Source: Syngnathus acus (Eukaryota > Chordata > Actinopteri > Syngnathiformes > Syngnathidae). From it: a stretch of DNA of 64,000 nucleotides. The notes beneath the pieces are model-generated. The model was not told the DNA's origin. It saw only the letters and a list, made by a program, of their open reading frames with translations, and did not search any database. Of the stretch, positions 12,171-23,310 are shown in pieces. The translations under genes and the position numbers were made by a program. Location: NCBI RefSeq assembly GCF_901709675.1, contig NC_051094.1, positions 3,621,001 to 3,685,000 on the forward strand. Reading direction: 5' to 3'. Each line of letters starts with the position of its first letter. Position 1 is the stretch's first letter.

Positions 12171-15100
12171 ATTATCCGTAAAGGTCATCCTCAATTTCTG
12201 TCCAGAAAATGATCTTTTCCCTCTCCGTAATAAACATTTATCTGATCCCTTTATTGGCTTTATGAGAGCTGACAGTTTAGTTAAGCCATTTGCCGCCGTT
12301 TGCCGCCAGCGCGAGGCGGGACAGTTAACGTTCCATCGCCAAGGGTGGGGTGCAAGGGCGGCAGGTCCCAAATGAAAAAAAAAAAAAAAAAGATGTAGCT
12401 GTGCTGCATTTCAGGTGGCCGGCATCGTTGGAACAGCTGCGTTCCAACACTTGGAAAAAGCAGGGACCTGAAAATGCCCCGCGTAAAACTTCACTTCAGC
12501 GTCCGTTTACTGCGTTTGGGGAGGACAGAACTGTGGCGCCACTTGAACACACTCAAAGCGTTTGCATCTCAAATCAGCTTTCGCCATTGAAATGAATGCA
12601 AACGCCATTATCTGTTGCAGCCTCCCAAGAAGAAAAAAAAAAAGTGTCATAGCGACATGAATGAATTCATGAATTCATTTCTATGAACAAAAATTGTCAG
12701 TATAAAATAATATTATTTAAGCAACATGGCAAAAGTATTTTTGAAACAACAAATATTTCATCAGACCTCTTGGCCCAAAAATATCTTTACTTTAACAACA
12801 TGGCTATTGTACTAATAAAGGTAAGTTTGAACAAAAAAATAAACATAAAATCATAACACATCAGTAACTTTGTTCCTAATAATAGAATAATGAAATAATA
12901 CATAACTGGATCAGTAAAAATAAACATACAAACAAAAAATAGCATTGATTTTTAAAACTCTTTTTTTTTTGCCAATAAAATATTGTGAATATGTTAGTAA
13001 CGATTCGTAGTAAATTAAAAATTGAAAAAGAAAATACATTATAAGTAATTAAATAAATAATATATTAAAAACTATTATAAAGCAATAAAATCATGCACAA
13101 TTTCTGTTTCTTTTTAAATACGTTATGTTTCATGACAAATGTGTAAAATGTTTTCCTTTTTACGTTAATCAGAGTGTAAAAAGAAGCTAACCACCTGACT
13201 ATTTAAAGCTCGGGGTTAATTTGTCTGTCTTTTTAAGATTCCTCCCCTGTCTTTTTTGTCTTTTTAATTACATGAAGTGCGGGTTGGCTGGCAAAGTGTG
13301 CCAGGCGGGCTAAGTTAGCGCGTAAAGTGAACTTGTCACTCGGTGTCGGTGCCGGAGCTTGGCGTGCGGGAGGGCAAAGCGGGAGCTTCGCCTCGCCATC
13401 CAGACCATCTGCGGCCCCAGCTGGAGCGCCGGCGATGGTCTGGCACTTGTACGCCGCCATATTTACAGATCTAAACACAAATGGCGACGGCCTGATTGTT
13501 TCACGATTCATTAGTCAGACAAGCTCGGCTCGCGCGCCAGCCCAGCTGTTCCAGAGTAAACCTTTATCGCTTCTGAGGGCCGCCCCGCCATCAAATGTAT
13601 TGATCTGTGGCCCGGGCCTCCTCGGTGGGGTCGGGGGCTTTAGGGGGGTCCCCCAAGCAATGCATTGTCATATAGTCCTGCCTCGACTTGGGAGTTGATT
13701 TTCTTCCGTGAACAATATTGTCCTCTGTGACGATATGAGCACCAGACCGCCCAAAAGAAAAAAATAGACTAGTCTCTTCTTTCGACAGGAACAAAATCTA
13801 GTTTGTATCAACCTCATTCCACTGTTTGCTAATCACAATGGGGTGGTTTAATCAAAAACATGGTTTCCCACCAAAAAGCGGAGAAAATGAGTTTGTAACG
13901 TCAAGCAGAATAGTGACTTTGACACTTTCTGTTTTGCTATGGTGACTTTGAGAACCTTTTGTTTAGACTTTTTTTATTATTTTGACTTATTTATCAAAAT
14001 TCACTGGTAAAAAAAGAATCATTGCCTTCTTGTATGAGATTTTGTGACATTACAACGGTTTCAGTTCATGTTTTCTCTTGAAATGCTCCACATTATTACC
14101 ATAATGAGAAAAGGATTTTTAAAAGTTTGATGATTTTGCGAGTGTTGTACTGTCAAAAATATGTCTTTGCTTTTCCCATATTTTATGATACACAAAATGA
14201 CTCGCAACGACAATGTCACAATAGCATAGCCACATCTCAAACATTTAATTCTATATTAGAACAAAATATTGGATTGCATTTTTTTTTTCCCAACAGTAAT
14301 TATGTATTAATCTTTTTTAAGGCACAAGCAAGAAGCCTAATACCCCAGAACGAGAAACAATAATTAGAGTCATGAATAATACTCTGAATTATTTTTAAAG
14401 TGATAACCTGTACTTAAAAGAGTCCACGACGAAGAAGAAGAATCGGTACTCGGCTTGGGTCAAGTCAGCCTATTGATTTCCCATTACCGCCTACAGATAA
14501 TTCACTGATGCTTATTGGCGTTCTGCCACTGGGCTGAACGGCGCCATTGATCCTGCCACGTCGTGTCACCGCTCATGAGATATTAGCCTCGTTAAGGGCC
14601 GAGGTGGGCGGGGTCAGGCGGCACGGGGGCGGTGGGCGAATCGGCTGCCGCTTTACCCAGAGAGCGTTGAGACATTTCAAATGGACGTCGCGGTCGCGTC
14701 TCCTGGGGCTGCGTTTGCTACGATGAGCTTAGCGCGCCTCACAACTGCCTGATTTAATTACAGCTTATTAGCTAATTAGCTTGTTGATTAACGCTCTATT
14801 AATCTGCCACGGAGCCAATTGAATCTTCACTGGCTACGTTGGACATTAATGCGGCGAATGGCTAATTAGCAACGCGGGCACCCATGCAGGTGGGCGCCGT
14901 TGAGAATCGCAAGGGGGGGAAAATGGAAGCCATGTCTGAGAAGTCACTGGAATTTCCAAGGCTTTTACTTACCTAGGTATGTGTTCTTACTAGACAGGGG
15001 CTGGTGTGGCAAAATATTGTGGCAGGGCTTTTTCAACATCTGGCGGGCGTCAAGATCACCATGTAGGGCCTTGGCCGGACAACAGCTCGTCCATCAGGGT

Positions 15101-15360
15101 GCTGACAGCGCCGCACGCTGTTCAGAGTGAGATCTTCAGTATGGCTGCTTGGCACGTAATTGATGAGGCCATGTTGGTGTTTTTGACACTTGGCGTTTGT
15201 CATACACGCAGCGTTTTAGTTCAGAAAACCATTATTGTGGACATGCATGGAGAGAGTTATGAAGATCATTTGTTCAAGTGTTGCCTGCTGACTGAATGTC
15301 AATTGACTTCGTGTATCTGAAATCCTTTGAAATGTTGTCTTACAATGCGGCTAACATCTG
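12170..15360. other. Non-coding stretch with possible conserved elements
   Basis: No exons are recognised. Blocks at about 12,170-12,330, 13,420-13,620 and 14,690-14,900 have compact, non-repetitive composition with TAATTAG, GATAA and CATTA sites, as conserved developmental enhancers often do. The sections between are AT-rich with A and T runs. This cannot be decided without alignment. Confidence 0.3.
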
Positions 15361-15365
15361 CACGT

Positions 15366-15557
15366 GATGCTGAATGCTAACTGGATGCTAGCAATGGTCA
15401 CATAATGATGCTGAATGCTAACTGGATGCTAGCTATGGTCGCATCATGATGCTGAATTCTAACTGGATGCTAGCAATGGTCACGTTATGATGCTGAATGC
15501 TAACTGGATGCTAGTAACGGTCATGTCATGATGCTGAATGCTAACAGGATGCTAGCG
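15366..15557. repeat. 41-bp minisatellite, about 4.7 copies
   Basis: The unit starts GATGCTGAATGCTAACTGG and is repeated at exactly 41-bp spacing from 15366, with one to four changes per copy. The last copy decays after about 28 bp. Confidence 0.93.
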
Positions 15558-15559
15558 AG

Positions 15560-16710
15560 TCGTAAATGTACACTCATTGATACAAAATGGACGCAGTCTT
15601 GGAAACATGTCATCTTCCACTACCGAATCCCAAAAACTGCTTTGGTACTCGTATGCGATGCTATTGCTAACTGGATGCTGCCAGTGTCTTACTGTGGGAA
15701 AGTACAAAATGAGCGGGAAATCATCTTTTCTGTCCAGTCTCCTGGCATTGACATGTGCATGAGTAGATCCACAAAACAAGTCTCAAGAAGCCAAAGTTGG
15801 TCATTTTGGCCAGAGGCAATTATTTCAGGGTCATTTTGGCCTTTGATCTAACCGGTTCTTTTTCGCCCTGACATCTCAGTACGGCGCATTTCAACACGAC
15901 CAACATCTGCACGCTATTGCTGTACTTCTGTTTTTTTTTTGCGCGGCCGCCTCCCTGAGTGGCGCCGGGGGCCCCATCGTACGCCTTCCCAGCAGATGGA
16001 TGGCAAATATGGCCTCTCGTTTTTTTTCTCTCTGGCCGGGCGAGAATGCAACAGTCGGGTGAATGTATGCAGCGCCCGCGTGGGGGGGGGATACAGCAGC
16101 TAGCGTGGAGCATGCCAATATATCCACAAAAATCTATTCGTCAAAAAGAAAAAAAAACATAATTGGGATCAAAGCGGCATTTTTGGCAGTGCACAGGATG
16201 AGTCGATAAAAACGCTGGCGAAATAATTGACAGACGCCTGTTATATGGACAGCACGCTCCATAACAGATGGATGGGGGCTGGGGGAGGGGGGTGTATACG
16301 GCGTGTGCGCGTCATGAACACGCCATGGGGGAAGTGTTAAAATGTTACACAACAATCGTTTCTTTCGTGTGAGTGTTTGCTGCCGACTCTGTTCCGTATC
16401 CACTTTTGATGAGGTTACAAGTGATGACATCACACAGACACACACACGCAAAGTTTTTGTTCCCACCTTTACTTGGACGCGGCCCAGACTGAGATGAATG
16501 TCGGCCATTATCGCAGGCGGCCATTTGTGCTGGTATTTGACTCGCTAATGATCGTCTTCCAAGTTCATCAGTTGATGTGGGCGTGCGCACACATGCACGC
16601 ACACACGCACGGGGCTAATTTTTTCCCTCGAGTTCATCATTTCATGTCAGCTGGTTTCTTAGCACCTCACATTGTGTACTGCTATGTGTGAGTGGTTACT
16701 CCATCCATCG
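15560..16710. other. Non-coding stretch
   Basis: No gene recognised. Two compact blocks (about 16,150-16,260 and 16,490-16,590) could be conserved elements. Short CA and G tracts are present. Confidence 0.35.
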
Positions 16711-16711
16711 C

Positions 16712-17019
16712 GTCGGGGGATCTTGTTCTTTCGGTCACGACCCATAGGTCAGGATAGGAGCGTAAATGGAGAGCTTCGCTTTTCGGCTTAGCTCCCTCTT
16801 CACCACACCGGACCGGTACAGAGTCCGCATCACAGCAGACGCTGCACCGATCCGCCTGTCGATCTCACGCTCCATCCTGCCCTCGCTCGTGACCCCAAGA
16901 CCCCCAAGATACTTGACCTCCTCCACTTGGGGCAGGATCTCATTCCAGACCCGAAGAGGGCATTCCACCCTTTTCCGACGGAGGACCATGGTCTCAGATG
17001 TGAAGGTGCTGACCTTCAT
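16712..17019 (-). mobile_element. LINE reverse-transcriptase fragment, 5'-truncated and frameshifted
   Basis: The - strand frame from about 17019 to 16738 reads like the C-terminal thumb part of a fish non-LTR retrotransposon polymerase: FTSETMVLRRKRVECPL, then LPQVEEVKYLGG, then MEREIDRRIGAASAVM and RELSRKAKLSIY. Typical copies continue after LTYG with a conserved tryptophan-rich stretch. Here a small deletion near 16,740-16,745 breaks the frame into a stop. The right edge is abrupt, which fits 5' truncation. The clade is not assigned. Confidence 0.85.
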
Positions 17020-17639
17020 CCAATGTTTTTGCTTGAACAACAAAAGCCATTTTGGGGTCTGAGATGTGATCAAAGTTAGTTCGGTCAGTTTTTGTTTTAA
17101 AAAAGTTCCATAGAAAACTTTGTTTTTACAAATCTTAGGCACAATTGGGCAAGTTCTAAGACATTCTTTTTGTTTCCGAAGCTCATGAAAGCTCCTAGTA
17201 TCTTCAAAAACTTGGAAAATTTGTGTTTTAACATCCTAAGCAAGTGTGAGATTACCATTTGAAAATGCCTCAAAACACAAGCGCCTTTCGGGGGATCGGG
17301 TCAAGCCTTCTTGGTAGAAAAAGACAAGCGTGAAAAGAAAAATAACGCTTCCGTCAATGAGCACAATGCACATCGATGAGGAAGTATAAATCTTTCATTC
17401 TTTGAGTGTTAATTATGCATCGAGGGTGGCACTCTGCCAACAGACTCCATGAATTATGTTGATGGGATTGGACTAAATGTGCGTGTGTGTTCATATAATA
17501 ATAAGGTTTGGGTAATAGTTGACATTCTGTAATGGATTGTCAGCCATCACTTATTCATTATTTAGATGGCTCATCTCAGCCAGCGAGGTCATTAATGCCC
17601 ATCAAGACGAGATGAGATGACATGATGTGTTGGCTTGAC

Positions 17640-18010
17640 TTTTGGAAGATGTTTGCCCAAGTCCCACATTTGTTTGAACGTGACGCTTGTTATCGTCTCG
17701 TGTCATTTGTACAAGTCACACGTGGCTCAAAAGTCACTTTTGACGCTCTTACGAGAGCTCGAGTCATTAGCGTAAGCATTTGTGAAAAGTCTCAAGTCAT
17801 TTTTCAAAGTCTCATTCAAGTCTCAAGACATTTTTCCAAGCATCAGTAAAGCTTTCAAGACATCTTGTTCACTGCTTTCAAGTCTCATGTCGTAAGCCTC
17901 GTGAATTTAAACAAGTCTCGTGTAGAACTCAAGTCATTTCTTTAAGTTTCACGCTTGTTTTTGTTCTGTGTCCCTCGCATTTCCCGAGTCTCAAGTCATT
18001 TGGTGCGCCG
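17640..18010. repeat. Degenerate TCAAGTCTCAAGTCATTT repeat
   Basis: Short, diverged copies of CAAGTCTCAAGTCATTTTT recur many times. A related sparse set is present near 19,290-19,620. Confidence 0.6.
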
Positions 18011-18061
18011 TCTAGTTGCAAGTGATGCTCGCCGTTTGCCGTTCTTCATCCTCTAAATTAG

Positions 18062-18309
18062 CAGTGTCAAACTCATTTTTGTCATAGGCCTCAACATAGT
18101 CGAGCCATTGTAACTGTCAATGCCTTATACTATTTACAGTATAGGATACACAACAAACTGACGAATGACTAGTTTTGACTAGTTTTCAAATATTTTAAAA
18201 AGATGAATGCTAATATAAATTACGAGCATTTTTTTCTAATTTGTCTTTGCAGGCCTCATAAAATAATATGGTAGGCTGTATCTGGCCCCCGGGCTTTGGG
18301 TTTGACACC
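18062..18309. mobile_element. Decayed short hAT-like element
   Basis: The left end reads CAGTGTCAAACTCATTTTTG. The right end reads GGCCCCCGGGCTTTGGGTTT followed by GACACC. This is the end pattern of a common fish non-autonomous hAT. The inverted repeats are imperfect and no clear target duplication was found. Confidence 0.6.
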
Positions 18310-19970
18310 ATGCTCAAAATGAACGCAGATGTGAATAGAAATGAACAATGGCAATAGACGATGAGGTGTGTCATTACTGAAAATGCACTTTGAGTACCAG
18401 TGAAAGGCTTGCGTCTGTCCGTCAACGTTTTGCCGCCTTAAAAGCAAAGCGCCAGCTTGCTCTTCCTCTCCCCTTGTACTGACTGATATTGGCTCATCAC
18501 ACTTAATCCGTCCTGAGATCCGCCGTTCCGTGCTAAATGACTCGCAGCCTTCGGGCCGGGGCGCGTGAGCCACAGTACGAGGGGAGATATTTATTTTTCT
18601 CAGGGCTAATGACCTGTCGCCGGGCCCCGCCCACTGATGGTTATTTACTGGGGCCCAGATGCTGGCGCTCAAAATGAGTGGTCATGTCAGCATGAGCCGC
18701 TATCCTTCACAGCCCCCCCCCCCATCCCACTCCCGCTCCTTCCACTCACTCCCCCGCCCCTGATTGAATCCCGCAGATCCCATTGACATTGACTCTGTGA
18801 CTTTTAAGGCCATTACCTTCCTCCGCCCACCATGATCACCTCGTCGTACCCACAGAGATGACAGCTGATTAGCAACAAATTACTGACAGGAGAAGGCTGT
18901 GTAACACTGTGTGTGTGTGTGGGGGGGGGGGGGGGTGCAGAGGGTGTCCAGGGGGCCCGCCCCGTCGAGCTCATGGTAATGTAATAAGCACGGAGGGGCT
19001 CATATGTTGATGCTCGCCACCAGGAGGACACCAGCAGCTGCTGCTCATTGGTGGAGAGCCGTCGCACTTCCTGTCTGGTCTCCAAACGCCCCACAATGAG
19101 GCTGTGCGGGGTGAAGGATTGGTCACCAAATTTGAATGTAGGCGGGTTTATGAACGCAAATCAAACACGGACGCTACAACCCCTCCCGAGGGCCACGGAT
19201 GCAAAAATAAATCAAGCTAGGTGCTAACGTAGCATACAGAGTCCAGTGAAAGTCTTGTTCAGTTCGCTGGTTGTTTTCAAGTTATTTTTTTTTAAAAGTC
19301 TCATGTAATTTAATGGTGTTTTTCAAACTCTCATGTAAGTCTCAATTTATTTTGGAAATACTCTTGGAATTCTCGGATTGTTTCCTTTAATTCTCAAGTT
19401 CTATTTAAGCTAGTATCTCACTGAGCGGCCGAGGTAGGCGAGAGTTTGCTGCGCACGGCCCGAATGTTGATGTTTCGTCATGGTTGTTTTAAGGTCCCAA
19501 CAGCCAACAGCGTTAATTGTTGCAAACAGTTTTTCTTGTCGTAAATAAATGTTGAACAAGTCTCATCCAGATCTCTGGCTTTGTTTTAAGTCTCAGTCGA
19601 GTCCAGGTCTCATTTCACCATTCACTATGCTGGATAGCATAGCATTAGCATTTTGTTCCTTTATAACAATTTTTGTTTCTTATTGACAAATGAATCTTTC
19701 TTCCTCTATCATTGTTACTTTTTTTTTTTTAAACTAGTACGGCAGTTCAGAAATGTTCAAATGTCACTAAAGTTAGTAGCGAGAGTGTGTGAAAATCTGC
19801 TTTTTTTTAACGGACAAAACATCTTATGAATACACCACCCCCACCAAGTGGTCTCTTTTCTGCATTTTGACATGTCAAGAGGCCCCTAGATTAACAGCCG
19901 CACCCCCTCACGAGCCCCTCGTCTGCCTCACACACACACACGCACATGCTTCCTTTTTATCCCCGCCGTT
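18310..19970. other. Non-coding stretch
   Basis: No gene recognised. A GT tract running into a long G run lies at about 18905-18936. The block at about 18,480-18,700 is compact and CpG-containing and could be a conserved element. Confidence 0.35.
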
Positions 19971-20260
19971 CCGGGGTGCAACGCTCATTTGCATAACCAG
20001 ATAATCCTTGATAAAAAATTTCCATTAGACAAAGGTGAAATGGATCAATTTCCCGCTGCCAAGATAAATCTTGGGTTTTTACACCGACGGGGTCATTACA
20101 CAAGCCACATTTGCCGAGAGAGCAGGGGGTCCCGGGGTCCGATAGCGCTAAGGAGGGGCTCCATTTCCCGTTTTCCAATTACCTTTAAGAAAAGCTTATT
20201 CTGTGGACAATAAAGCACATTACGGCACAATATGATACAGTCCATAAAGATCAGCGTGTT
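19970..20260. promoter_or_regulatory. Candidate conserved non-coding element
   Basis: About 290 bp without simple repeats contain an octamer ATTTGCAT (about 19,987), AAAGGTGAAATGG, GATAA and CATTA sites in a dense arrangement, and no useful open frame. The texture resembles deeply conserved vertebrate enhancers. It is a guess from composition, not an alignment. Confidence 0.35.
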
Positions 20261-22700
20261 TGATGAGAGCTTAGCAAAAGCTCAGCATATTTCCGAGGGT
20301 GGCTTGGCCGGTTTGGGTGGGGTAAGGTGGTCGGGGTGGGCGACGGCGTTATCGCTGACGCGTCGCGTCGCCTGTGCTCGCCATGCAAATGTGCTATTAG
20401 GGAAAAGTCGCCATGCATTAAGACGCTATCCCAATACCTCCACCACCACCGGGAGAAAGATTGGGGGTGAGGCGGCGGTGGTCTTGTCAGGACGATGAGG
20501 TGTTCAGGGGCACGGAGAATGGCGGAAAAACTCATTACTTTGCTCGCCCCAATTTGACACTTTGACCTTCAGACACACGCACACACACACACGCGCGCAC
20601 ACACACACTACAGCCTCATTACAGTCTGAGATGAACAACACTAAAATGTGTTGCATTAGCAGGCAAATTTGTCATTTGCTAAAACGAATGGTCAGTCAGA
20701 GAACAGCACGGAAAAGAAGGCTGTTGAATTTCAAGTTTTATGTTTTCAATATAGTTTTACACTTTTAAAGGGCAAATGACAACCGCGTGCTAACGAATAC
20801 TCGGAATTAAGCGAGGCTGTTGTCAGCAGCAAATGCTGGCAAAACAATGCGCATCGTTTCAGTCCGGTCACAAATTAACAGTTATACGTCAACTAACGTC
20901 ACGCTGTCATTGGCTCAAAATGCTAACGATGCTGCTAATGAGTTGTTGCTAGGCTGCATTCTGCAATGTGGATTCCATCAAACCTCGGCAGACACGCCTT
21001 GTCGGCACTTACATAAAACAATGCTATGCTGCTGATAGCGCAAAATGCTAGCGTGACGCTGCCAACGAGACGGCTACTTTCAAGTCATAGTCACATGATC
21101 GCAAAACTCAATATTTTGTGCCATGTGTTGTTCGCTGATGTTCGCTGTTTGAACGTTTAGTTTGGCCAGCATGTGAAGTACTGACTGGAACAACTATAGA
21201 GCCCACCAAAAATCAACAGTGTTGTATGAAAAATGCTACTGCGTTGTTAGCTCAAAATGCCAAGATACCATCGTATAGTCACATGAATCCTGTAGGAAAA
21301 CCGCAGGCACATTGGATTCTGTGAATTTATAAAAAATAACCCGCCTTCTATTTCTCCGAATATATAAAAGGTTTGAACACCCCAAACGTCTTTGCAAATA
21401 ATTCATCCTGCCATCCATTTTTGATCATCACCAAATGTAAACTGCTACAACGCAACGTCAATTATTAGCATTGGCTAATGCACTGGCGGTTAATAAATCA
21501 TTGTTACTTAAAAGAGCGCCCACTTTGTGTCATTATTCTCGAAACCACTGCGGTCCTCTGTCATCTTTCTTCTTTTTCCGTGGTTTATTTACTGCGTGAG
21601 TAGCACACGCTAAAACCAGCTAGCGTACCGGGGGGGGGGGGTCAAAATGGATGCCAGGAGCACATTAGCAATAATTCACATGAGTGAGTCCAGTAAATGG
21701 ATAGGATGTGATTTATTTCTCACAGGTGCAAATGTCACATGGTGGACACCGGCGTATTAGCAAATAGCATTATCAATAACACACGCCAATGATTTTGGTA
21801 CAGTAAGTTTGGATCTATTTGGTCCTATTCTGCTTTTCAAAAAGTGAGAAAATGTGACCAGAAAAATCACCATAATAATAATATAAATATAGTTTGTAGA
21901 GTGAAAACAATTACGCTTCTTTATTTTTTTTCTTCTCTTACTCTTCAATTACCCTTTTTTTTTTTTACTCTTTTTGAAAAAATACAAATATAACAATTAC
22001 ATACATATTAATGCATATGCATACAAAGGTTTGCAATATGCATACATCTGTATTATAATTATAACGGCTAAAGTTTTGACTAGGGTCGTTTTTGGAAAGT
22101 CCTGTAATATACAATAACATTAAAAAAAAAACTCTCTCTTTCCATGTAATGCATAATCCATAAAGGGTGAAATAACCTTAAAAAATATACAATGAAAACA
22201 ATAAGTGCGTGTGTGCCCGAGTTCTGTGCAAAGCAGGTAAACAGTGACATCTACAGGGCAACCAGTGAACCGCACCACATTTACTGCTAGTCACCCTCGC
22301 CTTCAAATGATTACAAAAATTAAAATGTTTCTTTTAATCGCCCTCAAAACACCAGACTTGTTTGTGTTTACTCGTGACTATTTTTGTGAGGCTACTTTTG
22401 GTAGCAGTGCTAAGCTAGCCTGTGGTCTTAGCACCAGGGAGCTTATTTTTGCGATGCTAACACGACATGTCAGCGTCTTTACGTATGGCCAGCAGACATC
22501 TGCCTCTGTCCTCCGCATGTCCTCAAATGACCGCAAGACACATGGAGGCTTCACGCTTTGTCTCGTCTCGTGCTGTTTACACGGAGCCACATTCGCTCGT
22601 TGTCTTCAGTCTGCTCGCCGCACGGACGGGACGTCTGACGAGACCTTTCGCCCTCACCCTCCTCTGTCTCACACCACGTACACTTCCTCCACTCTTTGTC
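20260..22700. other. Non-coding stretch
   Basis: No gene recognised. A CA tract lies at about 20573-20610. AT-rich sequence with A/T runs fills 21,700-22,200. Confidence 0.4.
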
Positions 22701-23310
22701 TGCACTGCAAGTGTCTTTGATACAAAATGGCGGTGACAGCGCGAGAGAAAGTGACTGGAGACATTTTGTATTCCTAAAAAGAAGCCAGTGAGGATAACAC
22801 CTTCACCCCAAGACCTTACAAAGAAGAGTTTCCAGGTGTGGTGACCTAATGCCTACTGTACTGTGTGTCTTTGATGACTGTTGAAGGTTTATAGCAATAT
22901 CAAGCATTTGTCACACACATCCCCATTTAAACACTTTGAAGCACTTCTGACTTGATGCGTGGTGTCCCGGTACTTTTGTTCACATGTCTTTGATAAGAAG
23001 CGAGAACTCATTGATGTTCTCGCTTCTTGTACCACTTAAAATTTAATGCTTTGATTGATGGATTTTTGGACCCCCAAGCCCTCAAAAACCTTCAGTTTTC
23101 TGTGCGGTGTCCCACTACTTTTGCCCGCACGTGTCTTTGATGATTGTTGCTGTTCATCTAGCAGTTATCATTAATCCAAACGTTTTTTCCCGATTATTGC
23201 GAATAACTCGCCACTTACGGTTGGAGATGCTACATTGCTACATAGATGCTACATTGTTGCACGGATCCGCACAGACTGTGGGTGCTGTCCCAATACTTTT
23301 GTTCATGGCG
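22700..23310. repeat. Diverged tandem repeat with a GTGTCTTTGAT core
   Basis: The core GTGTCTTTGATGATTGTTG recurs at about 22709, 22865, 22985 and 23132. A second block, GGTGTCCCAATACTTTTGTTC, precedes the core in two of these units and occurs again near 23,280. Spacing is about 120-156 bp. The core is the complement of the ACATCAAAGAC core at 3.4-5.3 kb. Confidence 0.6.
22995..23028. repeat. Perfect 13-bp hairpin
   Basis: AAGAAGCGAGAAC (22995-23007) is followed, after 8 bases, by its exact complement (23016-23028). Confidence 0.9.

Noticed and set aside
22244-22720. 158-codon + strand frame
   Set aside because: No domain or conserved-looking segment, competing frames on both strands, inside repeat-rich DNA.
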